Assembly (NCBI RefSeq): GCF_004116955.1
Contig: NZ_CP026362.1
Span: forward strand, 2,676,501-2,740,500
Length of the DNA: 64,000 nucleotides
Direction: 5' to 3'
Source: Bacillus vallismortis
GTDB taxonomy: Bacteria; Bacillota; Bacilli; Bacillales; Bacillaceae
The notes below the pieces were generated by a model. It was given only the letters and a program-made list of their open reading frames with translations. It was not told the origin of the DNA and made no database searches. Position numbers and translations under genes: made by a program. Shown in pieces: positions 26,235-33,933 of this stretch (the first letter of the stretch is position 1; each line of letters opens with the position of its first letter).

Positions 26235-27164
26235 CTACAGCGTCTTTTCTTTTGAAGCCGGATACGCATCCGGCTGTTTTTTCTTTATAACTGTAACAAA
26301 TATGCCGCTGATGACACATGCAATGCCGATCAAATGCACAAGTTCAAACGGCTCCTTTAATATCACACCTGACAACATGACAGCGGAGACAGGAAGAACG
26401 GATGTGAAAATGCCAGACACCCCCGCCGGCACCTTCGTCACCCCGCTATACCATAAGTAAAACGCCAAAACGGTGACAAAAAGCGCGTAATACAACACAT
26501 ACGACCAATCCAAAACTGTCGGCACGCTAAAATCAAATGAAGAGGCCTCAAACAAAGCAAACGGTAGAAAAAACAGAAAACCGAAGAGCGATACGAAGGT
26601 CGAAATCGCCAATGCCGAAATATGTGGAGATAACTTCTTGGCCAGCAATGTAAACAATGCTTCACCAATGACTGCAGCAATGATCAGCATGTTGCCAAAT
26701 AAGGCGTGCGGCGTCCCGTCTTGGCTCCCCGCTCCAAATAGATTAATCACCATCACGCCGCAAACCGCCAGCATAATGCCCATCAGTGTCTTTTTCTCTA
26801 TTTTTTCTCTCAGCAGGAAAAAGGATAAAATACCGATCACCATCGGGGTTGTGCTGGTCAAAATACCGCTTTCCGTTCCCGTCGTATATTGAACCCCATA
26901 CAGCAGGCAAATACTGAACAAAAAAACGCCTGTGAAAGACTGCACAAGCAAGACAAGCACATCTTTTTTCGTCAAAACCGGAAACCCTTTTTCAATGCAA
27001 AACAGCAGGGCCAGCAATACGATAGAAGCGATTAGAAACCGCAACCCTGAGGAAAGAAAAACGGGAATACGCTCGACCATGAGTTTTCCTACAACGACCG
27101 AGCTGCCGACGATCGCCATGGCAGATGCCATGGATACATAAGCGCCAATTTGTTTTTTCATCAT
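26235..27164 (-). CDS. yetK: EamA/DMT-family transporter YetK
   Basis: A 309-residue membrane protein with about ten hydrophobic helices arranged as two five-helix EamA repeats (the first begins YVSMASAMAIVGSSVVVGK; the second begins around residue 155). This is the drug/metabolite transporter superfamily, usually exporters of amino acids or small metabolites. The basic tail KKKQPDAYPASKEKTL is cytoplasmic. AGGAGAAGAG precedes two adjacent ATG codons; either could start it. Substrate unknown. The expected yetL-yetM neighbours on its downstream side are missing. Confidence 0.83.
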   Translation of the reverse strand: MMKKQIGAYVSMASAMAIVGSSVVVGKLMVERIPVFLSSGLRFLIASIVLLALLFCIEKGFPVLTKKDVLVLLVQSFTGVFLFSICLLYGVQYTTGTESGILTSTTPMVIGILSFFLLREKIEKKTLMGIMLAVCGVMVINLFGAGSQDGTPHALFGNMLIIAAVIGEALFTLLAKKLSPHISALAISTFVSLFGFLFFLPFALFEASSFDFSVPTVLDWSYVLYYALFVTVLAFYLWYSGVTKVPAGVSGIFTSVLPVSAVMLSGVILKEPFELVHLIGIACVISGIFVTVIKKKQPDAYPASKEKTL

Positions 27165-27226
27165 CTCTTCTCCTGCCTTTTTTATCTATAGCAAGAAGCA
27201 CCTATCCAATGACAGGCGCTTTCTGA

Positions 27227-27871
27227 TTAATCATCACTGCTCAAAATGCCGAAGAAACGAAGCAGGTTGATGAATAGATTGATAAAGTCGAGGTACAGCG
27301 ATAATGCCATAACCGGAATTAAGTCTTCTGTAATATGGCGATGTTTGATTTGGTTTAGATCATACAAAATGTAAAGGGAAAAGACGATGGTTCCGATCAC
27401 GGAATACGCCATCATCGCCGCTGAGTTTAACGGACTGAAAATGTTGAAGATGCCAACCGCAACAAGTGCGAGCACGGCAACCAGCAGAAATGACGACAGG
27501 AAGGATAAATCCCTTTTCATTTTCGCGCCAATTGTGCCCAGAACAGCAAAAATGACAAATGTAGAACCAAAGGCTTCAAGCACGACATAGGCGCCGGCGA
27601 TGGAAGCGTAGTGGCTGACGATCGGAAATAAGGTAATGCCGGAAACAAACGCGAATGTATATACAAACGCATACCCCACCGCTTTTCTCCTGCGCATCCA
27701 GAAAGCCAGAATAATCATTCCCACTTCAAGAATAGAAAGCGGCAGCATCAAAGCGGCAGGAACAAATTGGCCGATAAAAAGACCGACAGTCGCGATCAGC
27801 AGTGTGAAAACAAAGACTGTCAAAATGCGCTGCATGATCGATTGCTTACTCTCGTGAACCGTAGCTTGCAT
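27227..27871 (-). CDS. yetJ: BI-1/TMBIM-family calcium leak protein YetJ
   Basis: A 214-residue protein with seven hydrophobic helices and a cytoplasmic N-terminus, the Bax-inhibitor-1 fold. Acidic residues in the last helices (LYLDFINLFINLLRFFGIL, ending SSDD) match the conserved aspartates that form the pH sensor in this family. The B. subtilis protein is the structural model for pH-sensitive Ca2+ leak across the membrane (recalled). Single gene with a TATAAT box about 35 bp upstream. Confidence 0.92.
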   Translation of the reverse strand: MQATVHESKQSIMQRILTVFVFTLLIATVGLFIGQFVPAALMLPLSILEVGMIILAFWMRRRKAVGYAFVYTFAFVSGITLFPIVSHYASIAGAYVVLEAFGSTFVIFAVLGTIGAKMKRDLSFLSSFLLVAVLALVAVGIFNIFSPLNSAAMMAYSVIGTIVFSLYILYDLNQIKHRHITEDLIPVMALSLYLDFINLFINLLRFFGILSSDD

Positions 27872-28050
27872 GTCAAAAATCCTCCTAAAAAATGATCTTA
27901 AAGGTCTATTATATAAAAAATGGATGAAATATGTATGTGTTTTAAGGTAAATTTAAAGAAACCAAACACCATTACGCCAAGACTTCCTTCTTTCCTTTTC
28001 AGCGAAAAACGATGATTTTCTATTTATCCCCTTTTTGTAAAATTGGGAAA

Positions 28051-28094
28051 GCCAAAAGGCATATGATCACCCGTTGACGGACAATCATATGCCT
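28051..28094 (-). terminator. terminator downstream of the STAS-domain gene
   Basis: An 11-bp perfect stem AGGCATATGAT / ATCATATGCCT with a 16-nt loop and TTTT on the minus strand. Confidence 0.82.
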
Positions 28095-28105
28095 GACCAT
28101 ACTTC

Positions 28106-28978
28106 CTATTGGTTTTCTTCCAATTCATCCACAATACAGCGGACGCCCATGTTTTCTAACGCCTGCTTTAGCGTTCCGTACGTTTCATATTCACTGAAAT
28201 CAAGCCCCAATTGAATGGATGTCTGGGCCACATCCGGTCGAATCCCTGAAAATACAGCTTTAATCCCTAGTAAGAAAAGCGTTTTTGACAGGTTGTACAG
28301 CTGCTGCGCCACCATGGTATCCACGATCGGAACACCTGAAAGATCAACGACAAGGCTTGTGATTTTTCTCTCGATACAGCGGACCGGCACTGTTTCTAAA
28401 ATGACCTGTGCCCGCTTTGTATCAATGGAGCCGATTATCGGCAATATCCCGATTCCATCCGCAATGGAAATCACCGGGCAGCCCAGCTCAGAAATCAGTT
28501 CCTGCTGAGACGTGAGCCTCATCAGCATAAATTTTTGGTACTGCTCCGAAAATTCAATAATCAGCTTATCAAACGACTGATTCACAATGCGGTTCCATCG
28601 GTCGGCATCCTCATCTGTGACGATATCCCGATTCTCTTTGATAAACGCAGCGACTGCGCCCCAGAATGAGATTCTTGAGTTTGAAATAGCTTCTACGACC
28701 TCATGCACCTGAACATCTTGCTCTACTCTGTTTTTCGCAACGGTTTGCGCCCATTTTGCCATATTTTCTTGAAACTCGGTTTGATCGTCCAGAAACGCGC
28801 TTGCGATTGTGATATTGGTAAACGTATGCTGCTCAGTTAGGAGCTTTTTCGTTTCTGCACTTAAATCGTCGGCGGAATATAGCTCGCCTTTCAGCTGACA
28901 TCGCAAACTGAACCATTTCTCGGTAATACCCGCAGTGTTGTCTATAATATATTGATATAATAATTGATCGATATTCAC
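28106..28978 (-). CDS. yetI: RsbR-like STAS-domain protein (YetI position)
   Basis: A 290-residue soluble protein in two parts. Residues 1-150 resemble the helical, globin-like sensor half of RsbR-type stressosome proteins. Residues 165-285 are a STAS domain (GCPVISIADGIGILPIIGSI, then LVVDLSGVPIVDTMVAQQL and FSGIRPDVAQTSIQLGL). Such proteins assemble into stressosomes with RsbS and RsbT and feed the general stress response. Thr residues suitable for phosphorylation are visible in LTSQQE and SIDTKRA, but exact equivalence to the RsbR sites is not verified. The symbol is assigned from position next to yetJ. Monocistronic with its own terminator. Confidence 0.75.
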   Translation of the reverse strand: MNIDQLLYQYIIDNTAGITEKWFSLRCQLKGELYSADDLSAETKKLLTEQHTFTNITIASAFLDDQTEFQENMAKWAQTVAKNRVEQDVQVHEVVEAISNSRISFWGAVAAFIKENRDIVTDEDADRWNRIVNQSFDKLIIEFSEQYQKFMLMRLTSQQELISELGCPVISIADGIGILPIIGSIDTKRAQVILETVPVRCIERKITSLVVDLSGVPIVDTMVAQQLYNLSKTLFLLGIKAVFSGIRPDVAQTSIQLGLDFSEYETYGTLKQALENMGVRCIVDELEENQ

Positions 28979-29109
28979 GGTTTGTCTCCTTTTTCATAAT
29001 AGAAGCTCTTTTATTATAAAATGATACACCGGAATTGTGAATGGGACTAGGGAAAAATAGAATGATTCTGCTTCACGAACGCATTCCATTTTCATCCATA
29101 GGCAAATGC

Positions 29110-29136
29110 ACCAATAAATGCCCGCTCGCATAAACT
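29110..29136 (+). promoter_or_regulatory. sigma-K-like promoter of the Gly/Pro-repeat gene
   Basis: GCAC ending at 29111, 17 bp, CATAAACT at 29129-29136, matching AC-N17-CATANNNT. Transcription would start near 29143, about 15 nt before the ribosome binding site of the gene at 29175. Confidence 0.55.
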
Positions 29137-29174
29137 GCATATGTAAAGTTTACAATGAGAAAGGACGTTATTGC

Positions 29175-29672
29175 ATGTATTATGTCGATCCTTATATGTT
29201 TGCCGGGCATTTTTATGAGCCTTGGCCTGCTTTTGAATATGAATACCGTTATCCGGATGGTTACCCATGGTCCGGAATTGGCGGCGGCGGTGTGCCCGGC
29301 ATTGGCGGCGGTGCTGTGCCCGGCTTCGGCGGCGGTGTGCCCGGCTTCGGCGGCGGTGTGCCCGGCTTCGGCGGCGGTGTGCCCGGCATTGGCGGTGCGC
29401 CGCAGGGACCTCCTCCTTCCAAAAAACCCGAGAAACCGAAAAAGCCGCAGGGCGCTCAAGCAGGCACTTATTTAGTTGAACCCGTTGCCATTCAGCCATG
29501 CCTCTTCCGCTTTACTTATGTTTGGCTAACCAACGGCAGCTCATTTTGGTTCTATCCAATCATCCTTGGCAGAAGATCAGTCGGCGGCTTTTATTGGGAT
29601 TCTTACCGGCAGCGTTGGATTTATTTCGCCTTAGACACAAATTTGATAGATGTTGTAAGCTGCTCGTATTAA
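29175..29672 (+). CDS. Gly/Pro-repeat, Tyr/Trp-rich protein, probable spore-surface protein
   Basis: A 165-residue protein I cannot name. It has three parts: an aromatic N-terminus (MYYVDPYMFAGHFYEPWPAF), a repeat tract of about 35 residues built of VPGFGGG / VPGIGGG units, and a conserved-looking C-terminal domain beginning FRFTYVWLTNGSSFWFYP and ending SCSY, joined by a Lys/Pro linker. No signal peptide. AAAGGA precedes the ATG by 9 nt. The composition (Gly, Tyr, Trp, Phe) and the sigma-K-like promoter suggest a late spore coat or crust component made in the mother cell. It sits where I expect yetH-yezD in strain 168, so it looks strain-variable. The repeats also create long spurious frames on other strands. 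Confidence 0.8.
   Translation: MYYVDPYMFAGHFYEPWPAFEYEYRYPDGYPWSGIGGGGVPGIGGGAVPGFGGGVPGFGGGVPGFGGGVPGIGGAPQGPPPSKKPEKPKKPQGAQAGTYLVEPVAIQPCLFRFTYVWLTNGSSFWFYPIILGRRSVGGFYWDSYRQRWIYFALDTNLIDVVSCSY
29279..29401. repeat. GGCGGCGGTGTGCCCGGC tandem repeats inside the Gly/Pro gene
   Basis: In-frame repeat units of 21 bp (GGCTTCGGCGGCGGTGTGCC type), three nearly identical copies at 29330-29394 plus diverged flanking copies. Copy number could change by slippage. Confidence 0.8.
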
Positions 29673-29682
29673 TCGAAAAACG

Positions 29683-29700
29683 GCCGGTTTTGCCGGCTGT
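29683..29700 (+). repeat. 18-bp direct repeat, left of IS1182-type gene
   Basis: GCCGGTTTTGCCGGCTGT occurs here and again at 31261-31278 in the same orientation, flanking the transposase region. Confidence 0.85.
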
Positions 29701-29701
29701 C

Positions 29702-29741
29702 AGCTTGTAGAGAAAACGACGTTTTTTCTACAAGCTTTTTT
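29702..29741 (+). terminator. terminator hairpin after the Gly/Pro-repeat gene
   Basis: AGCTTGTAGA / TCTACAAGCT with TTTTTT on the plus strand. It is preceded by CCGG(TTTTG)CCGG. Nearly identical to the cypD terminator at 21570-21608 but inverted. Confidence 0.85.
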
Positions 29742-31230
29742 GTTTTCTACTGTTTCTTTAGTTGTTCAGCGGATTTCAAAAACTGAAAAAGAGCTCCCAC
29801 ATACCTAGCCCTGCTTGGCTAGGTATGTGGCAATCTTCTTCATGTTCTGGCATGCGGCTGTGAGGAGAACTTGTTCACTCACATTCCGTTTTCCCCTCAA
29901 CCTGCAATAGCGAAGCCCATGCAGCTGTTTTGAATCTGCAAAGCTTCGCTCTATTTTTTCTTTTCTTTTTTTATAGAGGTTTTTTCCTGAAACAGATAAG
30001 CGATTTTGTCTGATCTTTTCTTTGTGGTCCTCCCATACATGCCGGGTGATGACCTTTTGGCGGTTCTTTGATCTTGTGCATTGTTCAAGCAATGGGCACG
30101 CGAAACAGGTTTCAGGATTTGATTTATATGACCTGTAGCCTTTTCGGTCAGTTGTTGAGTATGTAAGTGTTTGCTGGTTCGGGCAAATGTATCTGTCTTG
30201 TTCACTGTCATAATGAAACTTCCATTTTGGAAACAAGCCTCTAGTAGGGTGATATCGTCTATGCGCAATAACGCCAAAAATATGGCGGTCAGCTAATCCT
30301 TTACAGATCGGAGTCGTCAAATAACCAGAATCAAGAGCGACGGCTTCTACTTCAAAATCAAATCGTGCAATTTGGTGATCTAATCGGTCAAGATAGGGCA
30401 CAGAATCATGGACATTTCCAGGCGTGACATAGGCGTCGGTGATAATGTTATGTTTCATATCCGTTGTTCGGTGATCTAAGTAAAAGAAACCCTCCGGTTT
30501 GTTTTCACGATACATATATCCACTTTCAGGGTCAGTTGTACTGTGGCGGATCTCTTTTTCAGCTTTCACCTCCTCTTTGGCTGGTAATGGCTTTTTTCCG
30601 TGCTCCTCCCGATCTTCTTGAATGGCTTCATTTAAATCTTTGATATAGTTTTGTGTATCCTGTTCAATCGTTTTTCTTGTGTATTTGTGCTTGTTGGCAT
30701 TGGCTTTCAGATGAGTTGAATCAGTGAAAAGGACACGTCCGCCCACCATATCATGATTGATGGCCTGAAGAACGATCTCATCAAAAATGTCTTGGAAAAT
30801 CGTTGTATCTTTAAAGCGTGTGCGTCTGTTCCAGCTGATGGTGGAGTGGTGCGGAACTGGGTCATTGATATTCAGGCCCAAAAACCATCTGTACGCCATA
30901 TTGTAGTAAATTTCTTTTTCAAGCTGTCTTTCTGAACGGATACCGTAGAGGTAGCCGATAAACATCATTTTGAATAAAATCAGCGGATCGAGTGAGGGGC
31001 GGCCTTTGTTTTCGCTGTAGTAAGGCTTAACCTTTTCAATGATAAAAGAGAAGTCTATGTGTTTATCGATTTTTCGAAGCAAATGATCCTCTTCGACGAG
31101 TTGGTCAAGCAGAACAAATTCGGCTGCGTTTTGAGAAGAATTTCTTGTGTGGAACATAAGAAAGACACCATCCTTTTTAGTCTTTCTTTTATTTTATTAC
31201 ACGTGAATGGATATTTTAAGGAAAAATAAA
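29742..31230 (-). mobile_element. IS1182-type insertion sequence, ends unresolved
   Basis: The transposase gene at 29805-31157 lies between two stem-loop modules (29702-29741 and 31231-31255) and a pair of 18-bp direct repeats. I could not identify unambiguous terminal inverted repeats, so the limits given are the innermost edges of the flanking hairpins. There is room for about 60-70 bp of non-coding end on each side, as usual for this family. Confidence 0.6.
29805..31157 (-). CDS. IS1182-family transposase
   Basis: A 450-residue DDE transposase, full length for the IS1182 family. The N-terminal domain (DUF772-like) includes LLRKIDKHIDFSF and MFIGYLYGIRSERQLEKE. Catalytic acids are likely Asp in VLFTDSTHLKAN, Asp in AVALDSGYLT, and the C-terminal Glu in KIERSFADSKQLHGLRYCR. 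A Cys pair lies in CFACPLLEQC. No stop codon or frameshift is seen, so the enzyme may be active. The start ATG follows AAGGATGGTG. Confidence 0.93.
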   Translation of the reverse strand: MFHTRNSSQNAAEFVLLDQLVEEDHLLRKIDKHIDFSFIIEKVKPYYSENKGRPSLDPLILFKMMFIGYLYGIRSERQLEKEIYYNMAYRWFLGLNINDPVPHHSTISWNRRTRFKDTTIFQDIFDEIVLQAINHDMVGGRVLFTDSTHLKANANKHKYTRKTIEQDTQNYIKDLNEAIQEDREEHGKKPLPAKEEVKAEKEIRHSTTDPESGYMYRENKPEGFFYLDHRTTDMKHNIITDAYVTPGNVHDSVPYLDRLDHQIARFDFEVEAVALDSGYLTTPICKGLADRHIFGVIAHRRYHPTRGLFPKWKFHYDSEQDRYICPNQQTLTYSTTDRKGYRSYKSNPETCFACPLLEQCTRSKNRQKVITRHVWEDHKEKIRQNRLSVSGKNLYKKRKEKIERSFADSKQLHGLRYCRLRGKRNVSEQVLLTAACQNMKKIATYLAKQG

Positions 31231-31255
31231 GGCTGTCGAGATTTTCTCGACAGCC
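31231..31255. repeat. perfect stem-loop at right edge of IS1182 region
   Basis: GGCTGTCGAGA and TCTCGACAGCC form an 11-bp perfect stem with a 3-nt loop. On the minus strand TTTATTTTT follows it, so it may also terminate transcription leftwards. Confidence 0.8.
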
Positions 31256-31257
31256 TG

Positions 31258-31284
31258 ACAGCCGGTTTTGCCGGCTGTTTTTTT
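31258..31284 (+). terminator. rightward terminator with no visible gene of its own
   Basis: ACAGCCGG(TTTTG)CCGGCTGT followed by seven T on the plus strand. It contains the right copy of the 18-bp direct repeat (31261-31278). No plus-strand gene now precedes it; it may be the original terminator of the gene left of the insertion. Confidence 0.75.
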
Positions 31285-31348
31285 ATGTTGTTTCAGAGGA
31301 AACAAGTTATCGCATGCGAAGAAAGTTCTATTCCGCCATGCTCTTCCT

Positions 31349-31378
31349 TTGACATTGAGAATGAATTTCATTTACAAT
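31349..31378 (+). promoter_or_regulatory. hmoA promoter with overlapping Fur-like box
   Basis: TTGACA (31349-31354), 18 bp, TACAAT (31373-31378). The spacer contains TGAGAATGAATTTCA (31356-31370), a 7-1-7 dyad close to the Fur box TGATAATNATTATCA. Iron-loaded Fur would block the promoter. Confidence 0.7.
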
Positions 31379-31411
31379 TATGTATATATGAAAATGATTG
31401 GAGAGGGACAG

Positions 31412-31735
31412 ATGTTTGTTCAGTTGAGAAAAATGACGGTAAAAGAAGGCCATGCAGACAAAGTAATCGAACGTTTCAGTGCTGAAGGAATCATTGAAAA
31501 ACAAGAAGGTTTGATTGATGTAACAGTGCTTGAGAAAAACGTCCGCCGCGGTGATGAGGAAGTTGTTGTCATGATTCGCTGGGAATCTGAGGATCACTGG
31601 AAACAATGGGAAAAAAGCGATGCGCATATCGCGGGCCATAAAGCGAACAAAGGCAAACCAAAGCCAGACTATCTGATCAACACTGAAGTGAGCATGTATC
31701 ATGTAAAAGCTGTGAAACAAGGGACTCATGAATAA
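31412..31735 (+). CDS. hmoA: heme-degrading monooxygenase HmoA
   Basis: A 107-residue ABM-fold protein (family length about 108). It is related to IsdG-type heme monooxygenases: MFVQLRKMTVKEGHADK opens the first strand, and HWKQWEKSDAH carries the Trp and His expected at the heme pocket. It breaks heme and releases iron in the cytosol. ATG at 31412 follows GAGAGGGAC; longer in-frame starts upstream run through the promoter. The Fur-like box fits iron-limited expression. In strain 168 this gene is yetG/hmoA next to yetF, as here. Confidence 0.92.
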   Translation: MFVQLRKMTVKEGHADKVIERFSAEGIIEKQEGLIDVTVLEKNVRRGDEEVVVMIRWESEDHWKQWEKSDAHIAGHKANKGKPKPDYLINTEVSMYHVKAVKQGTHE

Positions 31736-31737
31736 TG

Positions 31738-31770
31738 AAAAGAGCTTGCACGAGCTGCAAGCTCTTTTTT
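31738..31770. terminator. bidirectional terminator between hmoA and yetF
   Basis: AAAAGAGCTTGCA / TGCAAGCTCTTTT stem with a 5-nt loop and flanking A and T runs, between convergent genes. Confidence 0.9.
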
Positions 31771-31774
31771 ACGG

Positions 31775-32482
31775 TCATGACGAACCGCTTTCTTCATACG
31801 TGGTGACATAAAGCGGCTGGTCGGCATGCCATTCCGCGTATAGGACATCCTCAACCTTTTCAACGCCTTGCTTTTGCAGCGATTGCTTCAGCCATTGTTC
31901 ATCCACATCTGCTTCCGCCAGATTATCATACACAATCTCCCCATCAAGAATTAACGTAATCGGCAATGACACTTCCTTTACTGGGAGGTTCATATCTTTT
32001 CTGGTCGGTTTACCAAAATCGGCTTTCGGGAGTACACTGATCATTCCGTTTGTTTCCAGAATCGCATATTCCACTTCCTGAATCGAAAAACAGCCTTCCT
32101 GCCTCAGAAGGCTTTGCAGCTGGTTAATATCAAGCTTGTTTTTCTTCAGCGCCTTGTATTTCACTTTTCCTTTATGAATTACAATATTCGGTTCGCCTTC
32201 CAGTAACTTTCTGGACCCTTTTAGCTTTTGTGTAATCAATTCAATCAAATAGATAAGAAAGCCCCATAGGAGTGAAGCAAAAATAATTTCTTTAATCTTG
32301 ATTTCATGATCATAGACGGCATTTCCGACTAGCTCCCCTAAAATTAAAGCAGAAATAAAGTCAAACGGGGTGAGTTGAGAGAATTGGGTTTTCCCAAGAA
32401 ACTTCAAGATGACAAATAAAATGCCGAGACCGCAAACTAATTCTATTGCTACATTTACATAATCTCCCACTGTTGATAGCAC
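31775..32482 (-). CDS. yetF: YetF, DUF421 membrane protein
   Basis: A 235-residue protein with three N-terminal hydrophobic helices (residues 8-85) and a cytoplasmic domain of about 140 residues starting near KLKGSRKLLEGEPNIVI. This is the DUF421/YetF family, common in spore formers. Homologous YetF-like proteins have been tied to membrane lipid or spore-related processes, but no reaction is established to my knowledge. No ribosome or enzyme motif is visible. Single gene, convergent with hmoA. Confidence 0.87.
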   Translation of the reverse strand: MLSTVGDYVNVAIELVCGLGILFVILKFLGKTQFSQLTPFDFISALILGELVGNAVYDHEIKIKEIIFASLLWGFLIYLIELITQKLKGSRKLLEGEPNIVIHKGKVKYKALKKNKLDINQLQSLLRQEGCFSIQEVEYAILETNGMISVLPKADFGKPTRKDMNLPVKEVSLPITLILDGEIVYDNLAEADVDEQWLKQSLQKQGVEKVEDVLYAEWHADQPLYVTTYEESGSS

Positions 32483-32552
32483 CTACTTCTTAAAAACTAC
32501 TACCATTATAGTCAAGTGCCATCTTTCTAAACCGAAACTGCTGATTTCGACC

Positions 32553-32578
32553 AAAAAATCAGCCCGTTCGCCGGCTGA
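32553..32578 (-). terminator. lplD / operon-end terminator
   Basis: TCAGCC / GGCTGA stem with an 8-nt loop, followed by TTTTTT on the minus strand, just past the lplD stop. It ends the large rhamnogalacturonan transcription unit. Confidence 0.8.
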
Positions 32579-32584
32579 CATTTT

Positions 32585-33925
32585 TCACATTGTTTGGTGC
32601 TTCGCCAGCATGTCATCAAAAAGCGGTTCTGCATCACTGCGGTCAATCGTGACAAGCGGATCATTGAGAAAGGCTTGAAAAGCAAGCGTGCGATTCTTTG
32701 TTAAACCGGCTTCCGCCACTGCCTCCTGATTGGACACGTGCCTCGCCGCAATCATTTCCACACTCTTTGGCAGCGCTCCAGAGAAAATCGGCTGGACACT
32801 ATTGCGGGTAATCAAGGCGTTCGTTTCGACAATCGCATGTAAAGGAAGATTGGAAACTTGGCCTTGATTCGGCACATTTACATTCGTGACAAGTTCACCC
32901 ACTCCGAGAAGAGCCGCTATGATGCTCACCCCTTCCTCTCCCGATGCCTTCCCGGCAACGCCCCGTTTTTGCACAATCAATTGTTCTGATTCTTTTCGTT
33001 TTTCCTCTCTGTCTTGTTTTCTGAATGATACAGGTGTGAGATGAAATTTCCATGATTCAGGCTGTTTGAGGTAAGGGCCGGGAAGAAATTCCGCCAGATG
33101 CCTGTCACCCGCAGCGGGGATGGCACCATACGTTTCAAATAAATCAAACGCCACACGGTGCGCCGAACGAAAGACGCTGTCCCTCCAGCTCTCCCCCTCA
33201 AGCTCATATCCTGATTCTCCATAATGCGCGCTGAATTCATGGAATATAGGCAACAGATCAATATGGCGGTAAGAGGCTTCCGTAATCCATGTGAAATGGT
33301 TAATGCCAAGTACATTGACGCGGATATCCTCACGCCGCAACACATTTGCTCCGAGCCGTTCTTTGACCATTTCCGCAAGCAGCTTTTGCGTGCCGAATAC
33401 CTCGTGGCAGCAGCCAATCGCTTTGATGCCGGGAAACACTTTATACAGCACTCTTGTACAGACAGACATCGGGTTTGTATAATTGATGACCCATGATTCA
33501 GGTGCGTAGTCTCTTATTGCCCGGGCAATTTCGGCAAACATCGGAACAGCCCGCAAGCCTCTGATGATTCCGCCCGGCCCGACAGTATCACCTACGGATT
33601 GATAAATGCCGCAGCGCTCAGGCAAGTGGACATCAACTTCCATATCATCCAATGAACCCGGCAAAATGGAAATGATAACGATATCCGCGCCCGATAACGC
33701 TTTTTTCATAGTAGAAACCGCTTCATACCTCCATCTGCCGTCTCCGCTGTGATTGCCAATCACTTCATTTTTCTGAGCAGCTTCAAAATCAAGATCGTAG
33801 AGCGCCACCATGCCTGACAACCGCTCATCAATCGACAGATCATTCATCAGGCTTCTGGCCCAGCCCTGGGACCCCCCGCCGATATAGGCGATTTTAATCT
33901 GGTCTAACGTACTGATATGAAACAC
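32585..33925 (-). CDS. lplD: GH4 alpha-galacturonidase LplD
   Basis: A 446-residue NAD+- and Mn2+-dependent glycosidase of family GH4. The N-terminal Rossmann motif is IAYIGGGSQGWARSL, the substrate loop is INYTNPMSVCTRVL, and the metal ligands come from IGCCHEVFG and LGINHFTW. GH4 enzymes work by redox elimination. LplD is the reported alpha-galacturonidase, splitting galacturonic acid from short oligomers in the cytosol. It is the last gene after the LplABC importer, 8 nt from lplC, so it acts on the imported sugars. Confidence 0.92.
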   Translation of the reverse strand: MFHISTLDQIKIAYIGGGSQGWARSLMNDLSIDERLSGMVALYDLDFEAAQKNEVIGNHSGDGRWRYEAVSTMKKALSGADIVIISILPGSLDDMEVDVHLPERCGIYQSVGDTVGPGGIIRGLRAVPMFAEIARAIRDYAPESWVINYTNPMSVCTRVLYKVFPGIKAIGCCHEVFGTQKLLAEMVKERLGANVLRREDIRVNVLGINHFTWITEASYRHIDLLPIFHEFSAHYGESGYELEGESWRDSVFRSAHRVAFDLFETYGAIPAAGDRHLAEFLPGPYLKQPESWKFHLTPVSFRKQDREEKRKESEQLIVQKRGVAGKASGEEGVSIIAALLGVGELVTNVNVPNQGQVSNLPLHAIVETNALITRNSVQPIFSGALPKSVEMIAARHVSNQEAVAEAGLTKNRTLAFQAFLNDPLVTIDRSDAEPLFDDMLAKHQTM

Positions 33926-33933
33926 TCCCTTTC

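Noticed and set aside
29073-29499. Minus-strand frames with HTAAEAG or AHRRRSR repeats
   Set aside because: Antisense reading of the Gly/Pro repeat gene; repeats keep all frames open.
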